A stretch of DNA of 64,000 bases from Heterohyrax brucei (taxonomy: Eukaryota; Chordata; Mammalia; Hyracoidea; Procaviidae). The stretch spans positions 148,289,701 through 148,353,700 of the forward strand of contig CM053140.1 of NCBI GenBank assembly GCA_028571685.1, written 5' to 3'. Position 1 is the first letter of the stretch. Each line of letters opens with the position of its first letter. Shown in pieces: positions 33,085 through 45,362 of this stretch. The notes under the pieces are model-generated. The model made no database searches, had not been told where the DNA came from, and saw only the letters and a list, made by a program, of their open reading frames with translations. Made by a program: the position numbers and the translations under genes.

Positions 33085-36000
33085 TAACTCACTAAACCCA
33101 TCAAAAGAAGAGATTGAAAAAATAATTAAAAAAAACTATCAATCAAAAAATCCTGGCCCACACAGCAACACCGGAGAATTCTACCAAACTTTTAGAGAGA
33201 AGTCGATTCCAATACTACTGAAGCCACTTCACAACATAGAAAAGGATGGAATATTCACAGATTCTATGAAGCAAGCATAACCCAGATACCAAAGCCAGGG
33301 AAAGATCACACACACAAAAATAAAGTTACAGAGTAATATCACTCATGAACCTAGATGCAAAATATTCAAAAAATCCTAGCCAATAGAATTCAACAATATA
33401 TCAAAAACAACAACAACAAAATCATCATGACCAAATATGATTCATACCAGGGATGCAGGTCTGGTTCAACATCAGACAAACAATATGATCCAACTACAAA
33501 CATAACACAAAGGATAAGGATCACCTGATTTTGTCAAATGATGCAGAAAAGACATTAAACAAGGTCTAACACCTATTCATATAAAAAATTTCTCAGCAAA
33601 ATAGGAATAGAAGGGAAATTCCCTACTGCAATAAGGGGCATCTATGCATAGCCAGCTGCCAATATCATCCTGAGTGGAGAGACACTGAAAGAAATCCTCC
33701 TGAGAATGGGAGCTAGACAAGGAGGTCAGCTGTCACAATTCCTATTCAACATTGTGCTAGAGTTTCTAGCAACAGCAATGAGACAAGAAGAAGAAATAAA
33801 GAGCATATGCATCAGTAAGGAAGAAGTAAAAATCTCTCTACTTGCAGATATACGATTGTATATGCAGAAAACCCAGAGGATTCCATAAATAAACTACTGG
33901 AACTAATAGAAGGGTTTAGCAAAGTATCAGAATATAAGATAAACATAAATAAATCAGTAAGATTCCTTTATATCAACAAAGAGGACATCAAAAAAGAAAT
34001 TACCCAGCCAGCCAGTCAAGTGCCGTCAAATCGGATCTGACTCATGGCAACCCTGTCAATACCATATACTATAGCTTCCAAGAAGATAAAATACTTATGA
34101 ATAAATCTAATCAGAGAAAGTAAGAGACCTATACACAGAAAACTATAAGACTCTACTGCAGGAAACCAAAAGAGGATTACATAAGTGGAGAAACCTACCT
34201 TGCTCATGAAGAGGAATACTTAACATTATGAAAATATTTATTCTAACCAAAATGATCTACATATGCAGTGCAACCCCAATATAAACTCAGGTGTCACTCT
34301 TTAATGAGATGGAGAAACAAATCACCAACTTCGTTTGGAAAGGAAAGAAACCCTGGCTAAGTAAAGTACTACTGAAGAAGAGGAACACAGTGGGATGTCT
34401 CACACCCCCTGACCCTAGAACCTATTACACTACCACAGTAGTCAAAACAGCCTGGCACTGGTACAAAAAGAGACGTATAGACCAATAGAACAGAAGTGAG
34501 ACCTCAGAAATAATCATCATCCTCTTAAGAACAGCTGATACTTGACAAAGGCCCTAAAATTGTAAACTGGAGTGAAAACAGTCTTTTCAACAAAGAGTGC
34601 TGGCAAAATTGGATATCCCTCTGCAAAAAACTGAAACAAGACCCATATTTCACACCTGACATGAAAACTAACTGAAAACGGATTGAATACCTAAATATCA
34701 AACCTTAAATGATAAAGATCATGCAAGAAAAAATAGGGACAGCAATGGAAGTTCTGATACACAGCTTAGACAGACTACAAAATCTGATCGACAATGTACA
34801 AATGATAGAAGACAAAATAGGTAAATGGAAACTACTGCAAATCACTTATGTTCATCCAAAGGCTTTATCAAGAGAATTAAAAGACTACTTACAGAGTGGG
34901 AAAAAATGTTTGGCAATTATATATCAGATAGATGTCTGATTTACATAATCTACAAGATACTGCAAAGTATCAATAAGTTTAATAACCCAATTATGAGATG
35001 GGCAAAGGACATGGGCAAACACTTCACCAAGGAAGACACCCAGGCAGTCAAAAGACACATGAGGAAATGTTCACTATCATTAGCTATTAAAGAAATCCAA
35101 ATAAAAACTACAGTGAGATATCATCTCACCCCAATGAAGTTGGCAATAATTCAAAAGACACAAAACAACAAATGCTGGAGAGGCTGTGAAAAGATTGGAA
35201 CTCTCTTACACTGCTGGTGTGAATGCAAAATGCTACAACTTCTTTGGAAAGCAATTTGGCACTTTCTTAAAAAGCTAGAAATAGAAATTTCATCCAGCAG
35301 TCCCACTGCTTGGACTATATTCTCCCCAAATAAAGGCTGTCACACAGATATGTGAACATAAATGTTTACTGCAGCACTGTCCACAATAGCAAAAAGATGG
35401 AATCAACCTAAGTGCCCATCAGCAGATGAATGGATAAACTGTGGTACGTATACACAATGGAACATTATGCAATGATAAAGAACTATGATGATTTTAGGAA
35501 GCATCTCAATCTAGTTTCAACTAGAAGACATTGTGTGGAGTGAGATCAGTCAGCTGCAAAAGCTGTGCTATAAGAACTTAAAAATTGACTCAAGTACAGA
35601 AGGAAAGACTCTTTGATGCTTACAGGGGTGGGAAGGGAGGGAGAGGGTTGTTCATATATTAGATAGTGGATAGGCATTTGGTTAGGTGAAGGGAGTCACA
35701 GCATGCAGTAGAGGGTAGATCAGTATAACTAGACTACACCACAGACAAAGTTTTTCTAAACTTAACCCAACATTTAAAAGGATAGAGTAGCAGGGACAGG
35801 GGCCTGGGGAGCAAGTTTTCAGGGGACATCGAAGTCAATTGGCATAACTAGTTTTTACCTAAGAGATTGTTCTGCACCCCACATTCATAAATGGCATCTG
35901 GATCTTAAAAGCTAGCAAGCTGCAGTCTGATGAAGACTATCTGGAACAGATGATGACAGAGACCATCAAAGACACAAGAAAAATGAGCCCAGGAGACAGA

Positions 36001-36535
36001 AGGACCCTTATGAATGGGAGACTGCATCAGCACGAGACCAGACGAACCAGAGGTGCCCAGCCTCCACCAAAAGCAGCTGTTGTGGGGCATACAATGTAGA
36101 GTCCCTGATGTACCATGAGAAAAAAAGGTGTGTATATCAAGAACTCTACTAAATGACCAGAAATGATGATCTGACAGCCTGCAGGTTCCCTTGGGAATAT
36201 GGCCCCTAGTCTTCCTGCTGGCCAGACTTGAAACCAGTACCAAGGTCAACTCTTCAGACAAGAATGGACTGGACTTGGGGACAACAGTCTGAGCATGTGG
36301 CATGTGTACATTATAGCTTTATGTATTTATAAGAGGTTGTCCTACTAATTTCTTTCTACATGACAGAGGAGAGGGTGGAGAGAAGGGGACAGGCGCTCAT
36401 TTAGTGGATACTAGAAGAGTGAAAAGTGGGAGTGTGCTGTCACAGGGTGAGGAGAACAGATAGAATTGCAGAGAGTCAGACGTGCAAAATTGATTTTGAT
36501 TGTATAATTACTTAATCACCATCATAAAATAAGAA
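33085..36535 (+). mobile_element. 5'-truncated L1, about 3.4 kb
   Basis: Enters in the middle of ORF2 ('aaacccatcaaaagaagaga', 33097) at the RT domain, runs to the ORF2 end near 35520 and through a 3' UTR to about 36535. Recognisable protein pieces: [20 protein letters not shown] (33751), ITNFVWKGKKPWLSKVLL (34321) and LKKLEIEI near 35265. The RT box near 33841 reads [10 protein letters not shown], so one catalytic aspartate is lost next to a small deletion. It follows the L1 at 6482 closely and extends about 0.6 kb further 5'. A SINE-tail insertion sits at 34006. The RTE at 36540 abuts its 3' end. Confidence 0.93.
34006..34049 (-). mobile_element. 44-bp SINE/RTE-tail micro-insertion in L1
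   Basis: Against the L1 at 6482, which reads 'gaaatcaccctatcaatacc', this copy has an extra 'agccagccagtcaagtgcc' plus 'gtcaaatcggatctgactca' segment. That is the reversed SINE/RTE tail. A 4-bp ACCC repeat flanks it (34002-34005, 34050-34053). The terminal 'agccagccag' is unlike the usual T-rich SINE end. Confidence 0.7.
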
Positions 36536-36539
36536 TGGT

Positions 36540-37745
36540 TGCAGCAATACATTGACAGGAAACTGCCAGAAATCCGGGCTGGATTCAGAAGAGGAGAAGG
36601 AATGAGAAATATTATTTCTGGTGTTGGATAGATCTTAACTTAAAGGAGAAAATGCCAGAAATAAAGATGTTTATCTGTGTTTTGTTGACTATGAAAAGAC
36701 ATTCAACTGTGTGGATCACAACAAATTATAGATAACATTGCAAAGAAAGAGATTTTCAGAATATTTAACTGTGCTTGTGCGGAATCTGCTCATAGACCAA
36801 CAAGCAGTCATTTAAACAGAACAATGGATATTGTGTGGTTTAAGTTCAGGAAAAATGTGTATCAATTTTCTATCTTTTCACAATACTTATTCAATCTATA
36901 TGCTAAGCAAATAATTAGAAAAGCTGAATTATATGAAGAAGAACAAGACATCAAGATTGGATGAAGACTCATTAACAACCTGTGATGTGCAGATGGCATT
37001 ACCTGGCTTGCTGAAAATGAAGAGGACTTGAAACACTTACTGATGAAGATCAAAGACTACAGCTTTCAGTATGAATTACATCTCAACAAAAAGATACCCA
37101 AACCCCTCACAACTGGACAAATATGCAATATCATAATAAGCAGAAAAAAGATTGAAATTGTGAAAGATTTTATTTTATTTGGTCCACAACCAACATGCAT
37201 AAAAGCAGAAGTGAAGAAGTCAAATGATATACCACACTGGGCAAATTGGCTGTAACTGACCTTCATGAAGTGTTAAAGAGGAAATATGTCACCTTTAAAA
37301 CAAAGGTGCTCCTGACCTGAGCCATGGTATTTTCAGTCTCATCAGATGCATACTAAAGCTAGATGATGAATAAGGAAGACTGAGGAAAACTGGTATCATT
37401 GAATCATGTTTTTTGGTGCAAGATATTGAATATAGCATTAACTGCCAGAAGAACAGACAAATACACCTTGAAAGAAGTAGACCCAGAACATTCCTTAGAA
37501 GCAAAGATGGGGAGGCTTCATCTCATGTATTTTGGACATGTAATCAGGAGTAATTAGGCCTTGAAGAAGGACTCTCAGTAGAGAGTCAACAAAACAGAGG
37601 GAGACCCTCCATAGAAAGGATTGACAGTGGTTGTAAACAATGGGCTCAGGCGCAGAAGCCCTTCAGAGGATGGTGCAGAACAGGACAATGGTTTGTTCTG
37701 TTGTACACAGGGCTAGAACTCACTCAAGCACACCTGACAACAATG
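36540..37745 (+). mobile_element. RTE/BovB-type LINE, RT region to 3' end
   Basis: Starts in the RT domain ('gttgcagcaatacattgaca', 'aaactgccagaaatcc'), passes 'tgtgttttgttgactatgaa' and 'ctattcaatctatatgctaa'-type sequence, and ends near 37745 ('cacacctgacaacaatg'). The YADD-equivalent near 36987 reads C-A-D-G beside an indel, so the catalytic pair is lost. About 1.2 kb. Confidence 0.9.
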
Positions 37746-39200
37746 CTTAAAATATTATTTTGAAGAGATTGATTTCCTAGTATTCCATTGTTATGTTAAT
37801 AATAGCAATAGGTAATTATTATCTATGAATATTAATAATCATTCATATGCACACTTTTCATGTGAACTTTGATCCATGCTGCCATGTGTTTCTTAAGTAG
37901 TACATTCTTTAGAGTTTGAAGCTATCCAAAAATTCATCTACCCCGCTTTACAGCCAGTTATAATATTGTCTGACATAGCTGTCGAGTCTTCTCTTGACAC
38001 ACTGGGCAACATTCAACTGCATATACATCCATGGCTCCATAAGGTTATAATGGAGTTTAGAAATCTCAATCAGAGAATGGAACATAGTGGAAATAACTGG
38101 ACAGTTTCCTGCATACAATACATGTATCTCACATCTATTGTGTCCAAAGTGATTACGATGCCATGTGTATAATAGTACAGTAAACAGTAGAGAAAGTTTG
38201 TTTGCTTGAGAAAACAACATGTAGTTTGCACAATGTCCTAATCGTATATCTTATTTCATAGAAGGACAGAAAGTGTAGCGGACGTTAAACAACATGTAAG
38301 TGTACTTTCCAAGCTAATCTAGTAAATCAGGTGTAGTTTTGAGCTTGGTAAATTTAGACTAGTTATAAAATCTAGTATTTTTACTTCTTACGTTACTCCG
38401 ACAATGGTATTTTGACTATTTTGATTTAAAATATGAGAATGAGGAGTATAGATCCTATTGTATTCCTGCTCTTCTGGTATAGTTTTACAACTGTCATATG
38501 ATAATCAGGGAAATTGTTTTCAAGAACAATTATGAAAAAAGCCATTCAAACTGAATGCCTCCAAGTGAAGCTTCAAGAATGATGTGAAATTGTTATAAGA
38601 TACAGTTTCTGAAGAAAATTATTGTGAAGGAAGACTAAAAGAGAAATTAGAATTTCAGAAGCCCTAAAGAACTAGATGAAAACTCATACAACAATGATTT
38701 CCCCTCTTATAAACCTTTGAATGAAAAATAAAGAGCCTCATTTTCACTTATTGTGTTCAGAATAGGCATTCTCAGATGAACATCAAGCTCTCTGTCTAAC
38801 AGTTGCAGCAGAGATGAAGCATGCCACTTTTCCTCCAATTCTAGCACACAGAGAAAACCCAAGTTTTTCATTTTAACACTTCAAAATTTCTATTTCTTGG
38901 CACAATATTAAATGGTTTTCAAGTACCGGTAATGGTATCGATGGTGTCAAAAAAGATTTTTTCTGCAGGGCATACATCTCTAGTACTAACCCTTTTCTTC
39001 TTGGAAAATCAAATTGATTATCATTTATGGACAAAATACTTTCAAATCATTAATTTTTAAGCTGTAGTCCTAGGTGCCCAATGATGTACTTTTATTAGAA
39101 ACTTCCATGGATAATATGTCTAAACTTGAACTCCTTATTGTTTCCAAACTCTGTTCTAATACTAAACAAATATCACAAAGCTGAATGTATTCCCTGCAGC
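37746..39200. other. Unassigned, one possible ancient repeat
   Basis: AT-rich. Within 37960-38200 a somewhat different composition ('ctccataaggttataatgga', 'tgattacgatgccatgtgta') recalls an old mammalian repeat that I could not name. The rest holds nothing I recognise. Confidence 0.35.
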
Positions 39201-39204
39201 CCCG

Positions 39205-39430
39205 CTAGTAATTCTGCTATAATTCCTACTTCCAACATGACCTTCCCTTCTTGGCACACTAACCAACTCAGAACTCTTGCCACAGGACACAGAGATTCAT
39301 GACTCATTACCTTTTCATATTCTCTTCCCCTGACCTGGAACATGAGTCTCCTTCTGGGAAACTTGATACCTCCTACTCATTCTTTAGGATTCCTAACTCC
39401 TCCAGAAGCGATGATTGCTTATAAAGCTCT
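39205..39430 (+). mobile_element. L2 LINE fragment
   Basis: 'cttcccctgacctggaacat', 'cctactcattctttaggatt' and 'cctaactcctccagaagc' follow the L2 3' order. It may continue beyond the SINE at 39535 to about 39805 ('ttcaacaaatgtttactgaa'). Confidence 0.55.
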
Positions 39431-39534
39431 TGGTCTAGGATGACAGATTACAGAGAAAAGAGTATTTTAATACAGAGAAATTGATGTTAGAAATTCCATT
39501 ACAGTAATTTATATATGAATCTCTTTAACTTTTG

Positions 39535-39735
39535 TAGAAACCCTGGTGTTAGAGTGGTTAAGTGCTTGGCTGCTATCTAAAGGGTCAGCTGTTCAAACCC
39601 ACCAGCTGATCTGTGGGAGAAAGATGTAGCAGTCTGCTCCTGCAAAGATTATACCATTGGACACCTTTTGAGTAGTTCTGCTCTGTCTTATATGGTAGCT
39701 ATGAGCTGGAATCAATTCAACAGCAACGGCACTTA
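39535..39735 (+). mobile_element. Afrotherian SINE (type II)
   Basis: 'gaaaccctggtgttagagtg', 'gttaagtgcttggctgctat', B-box-like 'gttcaaaccc', type II middle 'gggagaaagatgtagcagtc', then 'agtagttctgctctgtctta' and tail 'gctggaatcaattcaacagc'. The best-preserved type II copy on the plus strand. Confidence 0.94.
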
Positions 39736-40367
39736 TTGCCTAATGATCAATGCATATTATTGAATGCTTATTATTGATATTCAACAAATGTTTACTGAAT
39801 ATGTGTATGTATGACCCACAAATAAAAATATGTGTATATATTATTTACCCTGTATATTGGTAATGTTTTATTTTATGCTCTCAAACGAGCTTTAGTCAAC
39901 AGCTCACTGACAAGTTTCAGATTTACATGAATTCATGAATTCTGAAACAAATTCATAGGTGCTCCAAAATTAGCATAATATAATTCACAAATTCCACTGC
40001 AGTCTGTGCTTTTTGAAATGCAAAGTTACGACATTAAACTGAGGGAAAGACAAAGGCCTTTGAAGGAATTTTTATAGGTGAATTATTTCCTCCACACAAG
40101 TTGCGTCCCTCTACTGTCTCCAGAGAGGTCTCTGTTTTGCAGCTGGTCTGAGGGTCTGTAGATCCGATTTCTGTTTCTGGCTACTCTAATACACTAGTTA
40201 GATAACCTGTGATACGTGATTTTGTTTAATGCCAGTAACTATCATTTTTTGGAGTACCTACTACATGTCAAAGACTTTAGATATGTATACTTTATAGATA
40301 GATGACAGAGAAATCAGGTAATGGATAGTTTTCTTACTTACAAATATGGATGATAATAGCTGGTATT

Positions 40368-40530
40368 TCAAAGCTCTGGTAGCATACTAATTAACAGCTG
40401 GGATGCTAACCAAAAGCTGGTCAGTTTTAGTCCACCAGCTGCTCCTTGGAAACCTTATGGAGCAATTCTACTCTGTCCTATAGCGTTCCTGTGAGTCAAA
40501 ATTCACTTGAGGGCAATGAGTTTTGGCTTA
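40368..40530 (+). mobile_element. Afrotherian SINE (short type)
   Basis: Head 'aaagctctggtagcatacta', 'gatgctaaccaaaagctggt', 'ctgctccttggaaaccttat', 'tctactctgtcctatagcgt' and tail 'aaaattcacttgagggcaat'. Confidence 0.92.
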
Positions 40531-40724
40531 TGACAAGGTTCAAATGAGACAATGAAAACAAGATGAAAGATAAAAATTCCTCTGAAAGCGTGGAGTATTA
40601 TGATTAGCCAAAACACTAATTTTGATAAAAAGCTCAAGATAGATGAAAGTAAATACAATAGTGTAAACATAGACAACATTTCTGAATTTGATAAAAGGGT
40701 TTCATATCAATAACTGTATTGGTA

Positions 40725-40905
40725 TAATACCAGTTAATGTACTGAATTCTTATTATGTGCTAGCTCTAATATAGATTATCTCATTACATTTAATCACACA
40801 TTCATAAAGTAGGAATGATTACAGCCACCACTGGCACCTAAGAGGCTAAGGCTAATCAGGACTAGTGTTAGGTGATGAGGCTACTCTGTACCATTACCAA
40901 ATTAT
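40725..40905 (-). mobile_element. MIR SINE
   Basis: Reverse MIR order: 'attcttattatgtgctagct', 'gattatctcattacatttaa', 'ataaagtaggaatgattaca' and 'aagaggctaaggctaatcag'. Decayed, edges approximate. Confidence 0.6.
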
Positions 40906-41155
40906 AGCACTTACACTATCTTTTCCTCTGATTCTCAGGGTTGCCTGTGTGAGGAGGGAAAGCAAAACCAGAAAAAGCAGATTCTAGAACTTGCTGGTCT
41001 GTGAGTTACTTACTTTTTCTAGAGTCATTTTAGAATAAATAGAATTTGAGATTATTCTCTGCATTTGCATACATAATGAAAATAAAGCAAAATAACTTAA
41101 AAAAAACCCAATTTTTCAAATTATGTAGTAAAACTGTATAGCACTGTACTATCAT

Positions 41156-41330
41156 TCTTAGTTGCTCTGAAGTTGCACGGACTCATTGTGACTCCGTGTG
41201 GGCAGAGTAGAAGTGCTCCATAACAGACGGCCAGGCCTGCCTCCTCGGTGCCTCCGGGTGAGTTTGAATTACTAATCTTTTGGCTAGTGGTAGTGGAACA
41301 CTTAATCTAATGTGCTACCCAGTTACACAC
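41156..41330 (-). mobile_element. Afrotherian SINE (type II)
   Basis: 'cttagttgctctgaagttgc' tail side, 'gggcagagtagaagtgctcc', type II trace 'ggccaggcctgcctcctcgg', then 'gagtttgaattactaatctt' and head 'gctagtggtagtggaacact'. Confidence 0.85.
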
Positions 41331-41359
41331 TGTTACTGCACTAGAAGGGCGAGGAGGGG

Positions 41360-41524
41360 ACGTTCCCTAGCATAGTGGTGAAGAGCTATGCTGCTAGCCA
41401 AAAAGATCCACAGTTCAAATCCACCTGACATTCCTTGGAGACTCTATAGGATAGTCCTGCTCTGTTGTACAGGGTCACTATGAGTCTGAAGCCACTGGGC
41501 AGCAATGGGTTTCGGTTTTGTTAT
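41360..41524 (+). mobile_element. Afrotherian SINE (short type)
   Basis: 'ttccctagcatagtggtgaa', 'cacagttcaaatccacctga', 'tccttggagactctatagga', 'gtacagggtcactatgagtc' and tail 'agccactgggcagcaatggg'. Lies head-side to the minus-strand copy just upstream. Confidence 0.92.
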
Positions 41525-41669
41525 TGATAGCAGGAATCAGTACACATATGCTGTACTTCTCCAAATGTTCTTTGAATTGTTTCTTTGTCTGTGTTCCTTA
41601 AATCAGGACATACCATCATTCATTCATCATTATAAATTACTGTACATTTTCAATCATCAAAAGATATAA

Positions 41670-41785
41670 TATCTGTTTGAAGACAAGATTTCTATTTTGT
41701 TCATTGCTCTGTTGTGTGAGGATAGCACAGAACCTGATATGAAATGGATACACAATGATTACTTGGCTAAATGAATGAATATATC
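41670..41785 (+). mobile_element. L2 LINE 3' end
   Basis: 'gtttgaagacaagatttcta', 'ttgttcattgctctgttgtg', 'gcacagaacctgatatgaaa' and terminal 'ggctaaatgaatgaatat' fit the L2 terminus. Confidence 0.6.
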
Positions 41786-43589
41786 TTCATGAATCATCTA
41801 TAATATAGAACTCTACCTAGCATGGAATAAAATGCAATATAGGCCTTTCTGCTTAGATGAGTGAAAAATATTCCTTGTAGTTTCTTCTCGGAATCAATGA
41901 CTCCTCTAGACACGCATGGTAATTTTTTTGTATGTATATGTATATATACACACACACGTATCTTTTGTTATTCTTAATGCATAATATGTTTGAGTTTTAT
42001 CATTTAATTCCAGAGACACCAGTCTAAACTGGACAACATACTGTTTTTGTTTTGTTTTCGTGACTGAAGAAGTCACTGTAGCTGAGCCTGCTAGCTACCC
42101 CCCGGATTCATTCTTTCCTTCCACAGTAATAGGACTATAGTTGGCACAAGGCTAAGCCATATTTCTGAGCCTTTTTTACATTTAGGTACGGCCATGTGGT
42201 TAAGTTTTCTTTAATATCTTGTAAGTAGAAGACATACAAGCCATTTGTGGCTTGGGACTTGTCAGAAAATGTATTTACCTCCTGTACATCCTTCCTGTCT
42301 TCCTTTGGTGACTCTACTCAGTTTTCACCCTCTTTACAAAATTATTCAAAGACATGTTGGAACCATGAGTTGCATTCCTGTTCATGTGGAGGAGGGTCAC
42401 TTTCGGACCAGGGTCACTGATGTAAGCAAAACATACGCTTATAGCTATGCTTGAGTTATTGCAATTTTAGGTCCAGTTTTTTCACAGTTTACCCGCATAA
42501 CCAGGGTAGACCCAGAAGCTTAAGTTACTCCCACAGGCCACCAGGTGGCATCCAATCTCAGGATGCCTGGAACAAAAATCCTCCATCTCTGCAGTGGAGA
42601 TCATTTGGGTATGTCTCTGCAATTTGTATACTGATTTAACTCTGGTCATATACCCAGATTCTCATATGACATTTTCCTCTGCTGTACTTTTTATGATTAG
42701 TGTGTTTCAATCACTTATTTAGTTATTCCTTCTACTGGCTTTTAATGAATTCCTTCCATTTTGCAGTAGACACAAAGACTAGCTGCATAAAGTCTACCCT
42801 CATGGAGCTCACAGCCTGTTGGTGGCCAAGAGGAGTGGTGAGGTTTGCTAAATAAATGATGAGAACACAATGTAGAACATGGCACATGTGGTAGCAATGT
42901 GAATATGAGGTTTGAATGGTACAACAAGGAAGTGATGGTCACATTTTCATTAATATTAGTTAATGTTAATTAACCAATACTCTGGTTGGTTTATTTTCTG
43001 ACTTGCAGATCAGTAAGGTCAGCGCACATGTGACATCTCTCTTTAGACTAGTCTAAGGCTTGAAAAAAGAGGCTTTTGATGAGATTCTAGCCCTCTGTCT
43101 CCTTGTAACAGCCTTATACATTGAGCTGTGCAGTCCACTAAGGAGATCTAAATTGTGTCATCAGGCAGGTAGTTTGCTCTCATTGTCACCAATTCTTTCA
43201 ATGTGGTAATACCAATCTTTCCAATTATCCAAGAAAAATCCCTGCCAACAAATCAGATAACTGAACTGATGTAAACAGTTATTCCGAAATAGTTAGTTTA
43301 AAACAAAGCAACTTGTTCATAAAGGATTTCAGAGGAAACAGCAATTCTAAAGGACATATACATGTGTGGATGATTTCCTTTTAAAAAATATGTTATATTT
43401 AACAGTTAAGCTTGGAAAGAATAGATATGAACCTTAGGGAGTAATGAGCTTAATATTAATAAAGGAGGAATAACAGAAAAAAGACAGTAAAAATGGGTGC
43501 ACAACTCAAATAATGTAATCAATGTCACTAATTGTACATGCACAATTATGAATGTTTTGCTGAGTACATTTTCTGCAACAAGAAAAATT
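41786..43589. other. Unassigned, some old repeat-like patches
   Basis: 42140-42300 ('cggccatgtggttaagtttt') and 42770-42880 ('accctcatggagctcacagc') resemble old interspersed repeats (the latter MIR/L2-associated), without a firm family. Open frames around 42245-42640 show no recognisable protein. Nothing else is supportable. Confidence 0.35.
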
Positions 43590-44655
43590 TCACTTTTCAC
43601 AACGTGGATGAATCTGGAGGACATTATGCTGAGTGAAGTGAGTCAATCATGAAAGGACAAATATTTTAAGAAAACACTGCTATAAAAATCCAAGAAAAAG
43701 TCTAAACAAAGGAAAAAAAAATCTTTGAGGGCAAAGATATGGAGTGAAAATCACTAACTAGATAGTAGACAAGTGCTAACGTTGGTGAAAGGAAAGACAA
43801 TGCAAAACATAGAACAGGTCGGCACAATTTAACCAAGGTGGAGTCATGGAAGCTTCCCAGACACATCAAAACACCTTCAGGGACCAAGTTATTGGAACTG
43901 AGAGCTGGGGACCACAGTCTTTAGGGACATCTAGGTTAACTGGCATGTTATAGTTCATAAAGAAAATGTTCTACGTCCTACTTTGGTGAGTGGTATCTGT
44001 GGTCTTCAAAGTTTGCAAGCAGTGAAAGAGAAACCTTTTGGCTCCATTATGTTTAAAGCAAAATGCAATGAAAAAAACTAAGGATACAAGAAAAATATTA
44101 GTTCAAAGGACAGATGGACCATGTGAACCACTGTCTGCATCAGCCCAAGCCCAGAAGACTAGATAGTGCCTAGCTACCGCCACAATTGGATCTGTGAAGG
44201 ACCACAACAGAGAGTCTTGGATAGAGCAGGAGAAACTGTAGAACAAAATTGAAATTCACAAAGGCCAAAATTACCGGTCTGACAGAGACTGGAGAAAGCT
44301 CTAAGACACTCTGCTAACTAAGAACTGGGGCCACTCCCAAGAGCCGCCTTGCAGCCAAAAATTGGGCCTATAAACAAACAATAACACATATAAGGAATGT
44401 TCTTCTTAGTTCCATGAAGTATACAGCACCAAACGAGCAAAACCTGCCTCAGAGCAAAGATGAGAAGGCAGGAAGGCACAGGAAAACTAGATTCATGGAC
44501 ATAGAGAACTTGGGGTATAAACATTAAGTCAGATAGAGTTGACTTATTGTAGGGATTGCAACAATGTCGCAAAATAATTTGTGTGGGTACAAATTTTTGA
44601 ATGAGAAACTAGTTGTACTGTAAGCTGTCACCTAAAAACCAATAAAATACAAAAA
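43590..44655 (+). mobile_element. L1 3' UTR with short ORF2 end
   Basis: Starts 'acgtggatgaatctggagga' near the ORF2 end, then 3'-UTR markers 'ttggtgagtggtatctgtgg' (43983), 'gcctagctaccgccacaatt' (44168) and 'gaaactagttgtactgtaag' (44604). It ends with 'aataaaatacaaaaaaattt'. It belongs to the same older L1 subfamily as the outer shell at 17470-20405 and serves as its uninterrupted reference. Confidence 0.85.
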
Positions 44656-44810
44656 AATTTGAATACACTAAAAACAGAAAAGAAAATAAGTAGTACAGAG
44701 ACCACCCATATACTCATCACCTAGATTCAGTAGTTATCAATGTTTATATTTTTCTTGAACAACTTAAAAATAAAATTGTAGACACACAGAAAAGTAAAAC
44801 GCAGCACACT

Positions 44811-45362
44811 TTGACAAGGGACATGGCCTAAAGTTGAAGCAGCAGGGATGATGGATGGGTGATTGACAGGGAGCTTCATATGGTAAAGAGGATGAAGGTG
44901 GTGTGATCATCAGACAGGAGAGTACCTCAGGACTTCATACAAGGAAAGGAACAGAATGGCGTAGGAGAAGGACTGCTACTTGTATAGCAGGTTAGTGGCA
45001 TGGCTAGTGATCGAGTTGCTCAACACTGTCCCAGTGCTAGTCCCTGAACCAACCATGTAACTGGGGGCAGCCCTGGCACCAATAAACCTGATTCTGTGTC
45101 AGTGTCCTGGGAGCTGACATCGGTCTGGAACTCCCATCTGAACACCCAGGGTGGTCAGCCAATATAGGCAGGCAGTTTAATGAGATCGCTGACCTATTCA
45201 GAAGCAAGGCAGCTGCAGGCCTGAGCAGACCCCTGCTACAGCAACAGATCCGAGCTGGAGGAGCGAGTAGTGCTCTGGTGTGGTCTACGTATTTTCAGTT
45301 GCACTCCCACTGTCTTGCTGCCTCAGTTTGGACCAAGGTACTCACTCTGCTCTGTGCTGACA
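44811..45362 (+). mobile_element. Candidate LTR
   Basis: A 550-bp block markedly richer in GC than its surroundings. It starts 'tgacaagggac', ends 'tctgtgctgaca' and holds an AATAAA in 'caccaataaacctgattctg' near 45080. TG...CA ends and a poly(A) signal suit an LTR. The flanks (44690-44770, L1-like 3'-UTR sequence, and AT-rich DNA) show no matching 5-bp duplication, so this stays tentative. Confidence 0.3.

Noticed and set aside
34825-35355. 176-codon plus-strand frame
   Set aside because: L1 ORF2 C-terminal region of the 33.1-kb L1.
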